Source: Labrys sp. KNU-23
GTDB lineage: Bacteria; Pseudomonadota; Alphaproteobacteria; Rhizobiales; Labraceae
Direction of reading: 5' to 3'
DNA length: 64,000 nt
NCBI RefSeq assembly: GCF_008330945.1
Contig: NZ_CP043488.1
Span: 930,001-994,000 of the forward strand
Shown here piece after piece: positions 59,546 to 64,000 of the stretch. Positions within the stretch are counted from its first letter, which is position 1. Every line of letters starts with the position of its first letter. The notes beneath the pieces were generated by a model. That model did no database searches, was not told where the DNA came from, and saw only the letters and a program-made list of their open reading frames with translations. Position numbers and translations under genes: made by a program.

Positions 59546-60823
59546 ATGACTGAGATCGTCGACATCGAGGTGCTCGACCTGCGCTTTCCGACCTCCCAGC
59601 AGCTCGACGGGTCGGATGCGATGAATCCAGATCCCGATTATTCGGCTGCCTATGTCATCCTGAAAAGCGATCGGCCGGGTCTCGAAGGGCATGGGCTGAC
59701 CTTCACCATCGGCCGTGGCAACGAGATATGCTGTGCCGCGATCAAGGCGATGCGCCACCTCGTCGTCGGACTTTCCCTGGAGGAGGTCCAGGCGGATCTC
59801 GGTGCCTTCTGGCGCCATGTCACCTCGGACAGCCAGCTGCGCTGGATCGGTCCGGACAAGGGCGCCATCCATCTCGCCACCGGCGCAGTGGTCAACGCGA
59901 TCTGGGACCTGCTGGCCAAGATGGCGGGCAAGCCGGTCTGGCGCCTCGTCGCCGACATGTCGCCCGAGGAATTCGTGCGCGCCATCGATTTTCGTTACCT
60001 GACCGACTGTATCACCCCGGAGGAGGCTCTCGCCCTGCTGCGGGACAAGGAAGCCGGAAAGTCCGAGCGCATCGCCGTCCTCGAGGCCGAAGGCTACCCC
60101 TGCTACACCACCTCGGCCGGCTGGCTCGGTTACGACGACGACAAGCTGCGTCGCCTGTGCCAGGAGGCCATCGATGCCGGCTTCAACCATGTCAAGCTCA
60201 AGGTCGGCCGCGACATCGAGCACGATATCCGCCGCCTGCACATCGCCCGCGAGGTGATCGGCCCGGATCGCCAGCTGATGATCGACGCCAACCAGGTCTG
60301 GGAAGTCGACCAGGCGATCGATAGCGTGCAGCGGCTCGCCTTCGCCAAGCCCTGGTTCATCGAGGAACCCACCAGCCCGGACGACGTCGAGGGCCATCGC
60401 AAGATCCGCGAAGGTGTCGCACCGGTCAAGGTCGCCACCGGCGAGATGTGCCAGAACCGCATCCTGTTCAAGCAGTTCATCATGCGCGGCGCCATCGACG
60501 TGGTGCAGATCGATGCCTGCCGCCTGGGCGGGGTCAACGAGATCCTGGCGATCCTGCTGATGGCCGCCAAATATGGTCTCCCCGTTTGTCCGCATGCCGG
60601 CGGCGTCGGCCTGTGCGAATATGTCCAGCACCTGTCGATGATCGACTTCGTCTGCGTATCGGGCACGCGCGAAGGGCGGGTGATCGAATATGTCGACCAC
60701 CTGCATGAGCATTTCAAGGCGCCCTGCGAAATCCGCAATGCGGCCTATATGCCTCCCCTCGCCCCTGGCTTCTCGATCGAGATGAAACCGGCTTCCCTGA
60801 AGGACTATCGCTTTGCGGGCTGA
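59546..60823 (+). CDS. L-fuconate dehydratase-like enolase-superfamily enzyme
   Basis: 425 residues. Start MTEIVDIEVLDLRFPTS, GGAGGAC upstream. N-terminal capping region with LDGSDAMNPDPDYSAAYV typical of fuconate dehydratase; barrel with base KxK in VKLKVGRD, metal ligands in MIDANQVWE, IEEPTSPDD and VATGEMCQNR, and His in CPHAGGVGLCEY. It removes water from L-fuconate to give 2-keto-3-deoxy-L-fuconate, the substrate of the SDR upstream. Length and motifs fit FucD better than other enolase-superfamily sugar-acid dehydratases. Confidence 0.9.
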   Translation: MTEIVDIEVLDLRFPTSQQLDGSDAMNPDPDYSAAYVILKSDRPGLEGHGLTFTIGRGNEICCAAIKAMRHLVVGLSLEEVQADLGAFWRHVTSDSQLRWIGPDKGAIHLATGAVVNAIWDLLAKMAGKPVWRLVADMSPEEFVRAIDFRYLTDCITPEEALALLRDKEAGKSERIAVLEAEGYPCYTTSAGWLGYDDDKLRRLCQEAIDAGFNHVKLKVGRDIEHDIRRLHIAREVIGPDRQLMIDANQVWEVDQAIDSVQRLAFAKPWFIEEPTSPDDVEGHRKIREGVAPVKVATGEMCQNRILFKQFIMRGAIDVVQIDACRLGGVNEILAILLMAAKYGLPVCPHAGGVGLCEYVQHLSMIDFVCVSGTREGRVIEYVDHLHEHFKAPCEIRNAAYMPPLAPGFSIEMKPASLKDYRFAG

Positions 60824-60895
60824 CGAGGCCGCGGCATGGTGATGGCTGGCTTCCTGGCTCCCTCGGGTCCTGAGCGCCACGGCCCGCTGATATCC

Positions 60896-61948
60896 TCAAG
60901 CAGGAACCGCGGCACCCATGCCGCGCGCCGTGCTCTCCCGCGCGACCAGTTCATAGCCCAGATCGATCAGCCGCGGCTCGACATGCTTTCCAGCGATCCT
61001 GTCGATCAGCATTCTCATGGCTTTTCTTCCCATCCCTTCGCGGTGGGTCTTGACGCTGGTGAGGCCTGGATTGGCGACAGCCATGATTTCCAGATCGTTG
61101 AAACCGCAAATGCCGAATTGACGGGGAACGGCGATACGGCGGCGCTGGGCCTCGAAGAGCACGCCGACTGCAAGATCGTCATTGTTGCAGAACACGGCAT
61201 CGGCGTCCGGCGCTCGCGCCAGCAATTCGGACATCAGTTCACAGCCCAGCGACACAGTGGATGGCCTGGGGGTCGTGACAATGAGCTTTTCATCGAGCAA
61301 ACCAGCTTCGTCCAACGCTTGGGCAAAGCCCTGCAGACGCCTCTGGGTGCGCGGATCCATGCGTGCACCCAGAAAAGCGATCCGCCGATATCCGCGCTCC
61401 ACCAGATGCCGGGTGGCAGAGAATGCGGCGCGATGGTGCGAGAAACCGACCATCATATCGACGGGGTCGCCTCCGATCTCCATGATCTGAACGATGGGGC
61501 ACTCCGCCTGCAGGAGCTGGGCGTGGGCGGCCTCCGATTGATCGATGCCTGCCACGATCAGTCCCGCCGGACGCTGGCTGAGGAACACGCGAAGCAGCCG
61601 GTCCTCCTCGATCGTGGAATAGCGGGTATTGCCCAACTGCACCCGAAAGGCGGTGGCCTCCGCCTCGGCATAGATTCCACGCATCACATCCGAGAAAACA
61701 TTGTTGGTCACCGACGGAATGAGCACGCCTATGACATTTGTCCGGGCTGATGCCAGCGCGCTCGCCGCAGGGTCGGGCACATATCCGAGATCGTCGACGA
61801 TTTGCTGGATGCGTTGGCGCAGCTCATGCGAAACGGATTGTGGGCTGCGGAGAGCACGCGATACCGTGATAGCGCTAACTCCCGCTGCGCTGGCAATCTC
61901 GACCAATGTAATGCGTTTCTTCCCTAGTCTTTTCTTGGCTTTTTTCAT
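60896..61948 (-). CDS. LacI family transcriptional regulator
   Basis: 350 residues from MKKAKKRLGKKRITL. HTH: ITLVEIASAAGVSAITVSRALR, PQSVSHELRQRIQQIVDDLGYVPD. Periplasmic-binding-like effector domain: ASARTNVIGVLIPSVTNNVFSD, DAVFCNNDDLAVGVLFEAQR, FGICGFNDLEIMAVANPGLT. An in-frame TTG at 62008 lies within the palindromic site, so the later ATG is preferred. Faces the MFS gene across a 437-base gap containing a LacI-type palindrome, and probably controls it and its own gene. Confidence 0.9.
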   Translation of the reverse strand: MKKAKKRLGKKRITLVEIASAAGVSAITVSRALRSPQSVSHELRQRIQQIVDDLGYVPDPAASALASARTNVIGVLIPSVTNNVFSDVMRGIYAEAEATAFRVQLGNTRYSTIEEDRLLRVFLSQRPAGLIVAGIDQSEAAHAQLLQAECPIVQIMEIGGDPVDMMVGFSHHRAAFSATRHLVERGYRRIAFLGARMDPRTQRRLQGFAQALDEAGLLDEKLIVTTPRPSTVSLGCELMSELLARAPDADAVFCNNDDLAVGVLFEAQRRRIAVPRQFGICGFNDLEIMAVANPGLTSVKTHREGMGRKAMRMLIDRIAGKHVEPRLIDLGYELVARESTARGMGAAVPA

Positions 61949-61997
61949 ATCAGGAGCCCTGGTGCCCTTTCCTGGCGGAAAGATAGAACTTGCAAAA

Positions 61998-62011
61998 TGA
62001 TTGCGCAATCA
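61998..62011. promoter_or_regulatory. LacI-type operator palindrome
   Basis: TGATTGCGCAATCA, a perfect 14-bp palindrome with the central CG usual for LacI/GalR sites, 50 bases upstream of the LacI-family ATG at 61948. Autoregulation is likely. Confidence 0.7.
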
Positions 62012-62385
62012 ATAAGGGTCTCGACCAAAGTTGGGATGGGAGGAAATGTGGCAAAACCGGCATTTGTGCTGGTTACGGACGTCCGCGGCTCCGGCATTCA
62101 TCGCTGCCCGGCAATCGTGCCAAAGTGACCGGCGATCGCTTCGCCGAGGCCGAGGGCATGGCCGTTCAGCAGCTCGCCCGCCGCGGGGCGCGATCATCTC
62201 ATGCTCGTCAAGACAGCCGCGACCTCCCAAAGGAGGCAAGCGGGTTTGCGCCGATTTCACCTGCGAAACTTGGACCTATTGCGGCCCGCTGACTAAGCGA
62301 GCGGCCATCGGAAAGAACTGCGGCCACTCAGAAAGGTCGTCGCACAAGCCACGAACAAATGCCCCACGGGAGGAGGAACCCGACC
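62012..62385. other. Gap upstream of the MFS gene, no gene seen
   Basis: Short frames on both strands have no motif. Presumably leader and promoter of the MFS gene; GGGAGGAGGAACC at 62367-62379 is its ribosome site. Confidence 0.4.
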
Positions 62386-63735
62386 ATGCATACCACACCC
62401 GTTAGTTCGCCCGCACGGGTGGGCAATCAGAAGGCACCTGCCGGCGCCTCCCGTACCCGCTATATCATCCTGGCATTGTGTTTCGCCGGCCTGGTCATCA
62501 ACTATCTCGACCGGGCCAATATGAGCGTGGCACTGCCCTATATCGATGCGGATCTGGGCCTCAATCTCACCAATACCGAGAAGGGATTGATCCTCGGCGC
62601 CTTCTTCTGGGCCTATGACGGCATGATGCTGATCGCCGGCTGGTTCACCGACAAGGTCGGCTCGCGCCGCGCCTTCACCGTCGCTGCGATCTGGTGGTCG
62701 ATTTTCACGGCGCTCACTCCCCTCGCCCGTGGTTTCTGGGGCTTTTTCGGCTTTCGTTTCATGCTGGGTGCCGGTGAAGCGCCGGCCTATCCCGCAGCCA
62801 CCAAGGCGGCCTCGCGCTGGTTTCCCGTGGGTGAGCGCGCCTTTTCCACCGCCGTGATCGACTCAGGCTCGCGGGTGGGCACCGTGCTCTCCCTGCCCAT
62901 CGTCACCAGTCTTCTCCTGATGGCGACCTGGCACTATTCCTTCGTGATCCTCGGCGCGCTGGGTATCGTCTGGGCGCTCGTATGGTACTGGTATTATCGC
63001 GATCCGGTCGACCATACCGGTGCCAATGACCTCGAGCGTCAATATATCGCCGAGAATGGCGGACGCACCGAGGCCAATGACGACAGCGAGGCCACCAAGA
63101 TCCGCTGGTCGCAATTGTTCGGCTATCGCACGGTCTGGGGCATGATGCTGGGCTTCTTCTGCCTCAACTTCGTGATCTATTTCTTCCTGACCTGGTTCCC
63201 CGACTATCTGAAGAACGCCCGCGGCCTCAATCTGAAGGAGCTGGGCACCCTCGGCATGTTGCCGGGCCTAGCTGCGGTGGTAACGGCCTGGATCGCCGGC
63301 GCCTATGCCGATCGCCTGATCCGTCGCGGCGCCAACATCACCACGGTGCGCAAGGTCGTGATGGTCGGCGGCCTGCTGGGCGGAGCTGCCATCCTGCCCG
63401 CCGCCTTTGCCTCCTCCATCTATCTGGCCCTGTTCTTCCTGGCGATCTCCTATTCCAGCCTGGCGATCGCGGCGACCGGGATCTGGTCCCTGCCCGCCGA
63501 CGTAGCGCCCAGTTCGCGCCATGTCGCCTCGATCGGCGGCATCCAGAACTTCGCCTCCAACATTGCAGGTATCATCAGCCCCTTCATGTTCGGCTTCCTG
63601 CTCGACATGTTCCACGGTGACTACACGCCGGCTTTTGCCCTGGCCGCCGGCTTCGCCGTGCTGGGCGCCTTCTCCTACGCCTTCATCGTCGGCAAGGCCG
63701 AGCCGCTGCCCCTGCCGGCTAATACGGAGCATTGA
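62386..63735 (+). CDS. MFS transporter, anion:cation symporter (ACS) family
   Basis: 449 residues from MHTTPVSSPARVG, with GGAGGAGG upstream. Twelve transmembrane segments; ACS signatures NYLDRANMSVALPYI, AYDGMMLIAGWFTDKVGSRRAFT, RFMLGAGEAPAYPAATKAASRWFP. This family includes GudP, ExuT and other sugar-acid importers. Next to fuconate dehydratase and the SDR it probably brings in a sugar acid such as L-fuconate or a related aldonate, by proton symport. Divergent from the LacI gene. Confidence 0.9.
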   Translation: MHTTPVSSPARVGNQKAPAGASRTRYIILALCFAGLVINYLDRANMSVALPYIDADLGLNLTNTEKGLILGAFFWAYDGMMLIAGWFTDKVGSRRAFTVAAIWWSIFTALTPLARGFWGFFGFRFMLGAGEAPAYPAATKAASRWFPVGERAFSTAVIDSGSRVGTVLSLPIVTSLLLMATWHYSFVILGALGIVWALVWYWYYRDPVDHTGANDLERQYIAENGGRTEANDDSEATKIRWSQLFGYRTVWGMMLGFFCLNFVIYFFLTWFPDYLKNARGLNLKELGTLGMLPGLAAVVTAWIAGAYADRLIRRGANITTVRKVVMVGGLLGGAAILPAAFASSIYLALFFLAISYSSLAIAATGIWSLPADVAPSSRHVASIGGIQNFASNIAGIISPFMFGFLLDMFHGDYTPAFALAAGFAVLGAFSYAFIVGKAEPLPLPANTEH

Positions 63736-63768
63736 CCAGCTGACTTTCCGGCAACTCACATGACGGAG

Positions 63769-63806
63769 CCGCCGCGCATCTTCGGATTGTGCGGCGGTTT
63801 CTTTTT
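63769..63806 (+). terminator. Intrinsic terminator of the MFS gene
   Basis: CCGCCGC (63769-63775) pairs with GCGGCGG (63791-63797), loop about 15 nt with a TTCG core and partial extra pairing, then TTTCTTTTT. A clear terminator 33 bases after the stop. Confidence 0.85.
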
Positions 63807-64000
63807 GTAAGTTTCACAACCGGCAGGATTGCCAGAACGCATTCAGTCGAATATCCGGTTCATCCATGAGCGTTGGGGCGCCGAGGTTCGATTTTGCCTA
63901 AGTAAATACCGGTCTCTTTCTTTCCATCCCATCCGTCTGGGCGGCCACCGGCAGCCCAGCGGGTAATTTTGTTCACTGGGTGGTGGTCCGAGACCGGTCT
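63807..64000. other. Right-edge intergenic sequence
   Basis: No ORF is supported. ACCGGTCTC (63908-63916) and GAGACCGGT (63990-63998) are exact complements 73 bases apart, and the final AGACCGGTCT is itself palindromic. The context is cut off by the window. Confidence 0.35.

Noticed and set aside
58868..60880. A 670-codon open frame on the minus strand opposite the SDR and fuconate dehydratase genes
   Set aside because: The plus-strand proteins have complete catalytic motifs; the antisense translation is rich in D/H/G/R with no domain. A codon-position GC effect.

Overview
The window looks like the chromosome of an alphaproteobacterium of the Rhizobiales/Hyphomicrobiales type. Coding DNA is GC-rich, intergenic promoters are AT-rich, many small proteins are of kinds common in that order (DUF1236, ElaB/DUF883-like, a [14 protein letters not shown] protein), and ABC, MFS, GntR, LysR, IclR and LacI catabolic modules are dense. 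I cannot name the genus. I see no rRNA, tRNA, CRISPR array or prophage.

Layout. (1) 1-594: a VTT-domain (TVP38/TMEM64-like) membrane protein that runs off the left edge. (2) 911-10326: a GntR regulator divergent from a seven-gene run of sugar-type binding protein, ABC ATPase, a permease made of two fused permease halves, a short-chain dehydrogenase, a 3-hydroxyacyl-CoA-dehydrogenase-like enzyme, a beta-keto acid cleavage enzyme (BKACE/DUF849) and an SMP-30-type lactonase. Together they predict uptake of a deoxy-sugar or sugar acid, oxidation to a 3-keto acid and cleavage with acetyl-CoA. (3) 10807-21949: small envelope proteins, an orphan LuxR regulator with a degenerate receiver domain, a MocR/LysE divergent pair, a RibD-like reductase, a lytic transglycosylase and a YigZ protein. 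(4) 21972-33449: a small membrane protein, then a lactam/hydantoin-type module: PxpA, BCCP, biotin carboxylase, PxpB, PxpC and an NCS1 permease in one overlapping operon, divergent from a LysR gene, followed by HyuB-HyuA. (5) 33813-39393: an AraC regulator, a small secreted protein and a three-gene operon for siderophore use (TonB-dependent receptor, MFS permease, FhuF-like reductase) joined by ATGA overlaps. (6) 40355-48760: a complete Wsp chemosensory pathway (wspA-B-C-D-E-F-R) predicted to control cyclic-di-GMP. (7) 48905-53237: a TetR gene, a second degenerate-receiver LuxR paralogue, hypotheticals and an FAD monooxygenase. (8) 53760-57749: an orphan polyamine-type binding protein, then an IS5-family and an IS630-family element abutting on one shared TA dinucleotide, a lipoprotein and a WGR-domain protein. 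(9) 57855-63735: an L-fuconate-type module (IclR, SDR, fuconate dehydratase, LacI, ACS-family MFS) with palindromic operators in both divergent gaps, and a terminator at its end.

Points most worth following up: the BKACE cluster with its fused permease and asymmetric ATPase; the co-location of PxpABC, biotin carboxylase/BCCP and HyuAB; the Wsp operon carrying a dispersed repeat between wspA and wspB; the two LuxR paralogues with Cys where the phospho-accepting Asp should be; and the nested IS junction. Functions of metabolic clusters are inferred from family and gene order; none was tested by database search.
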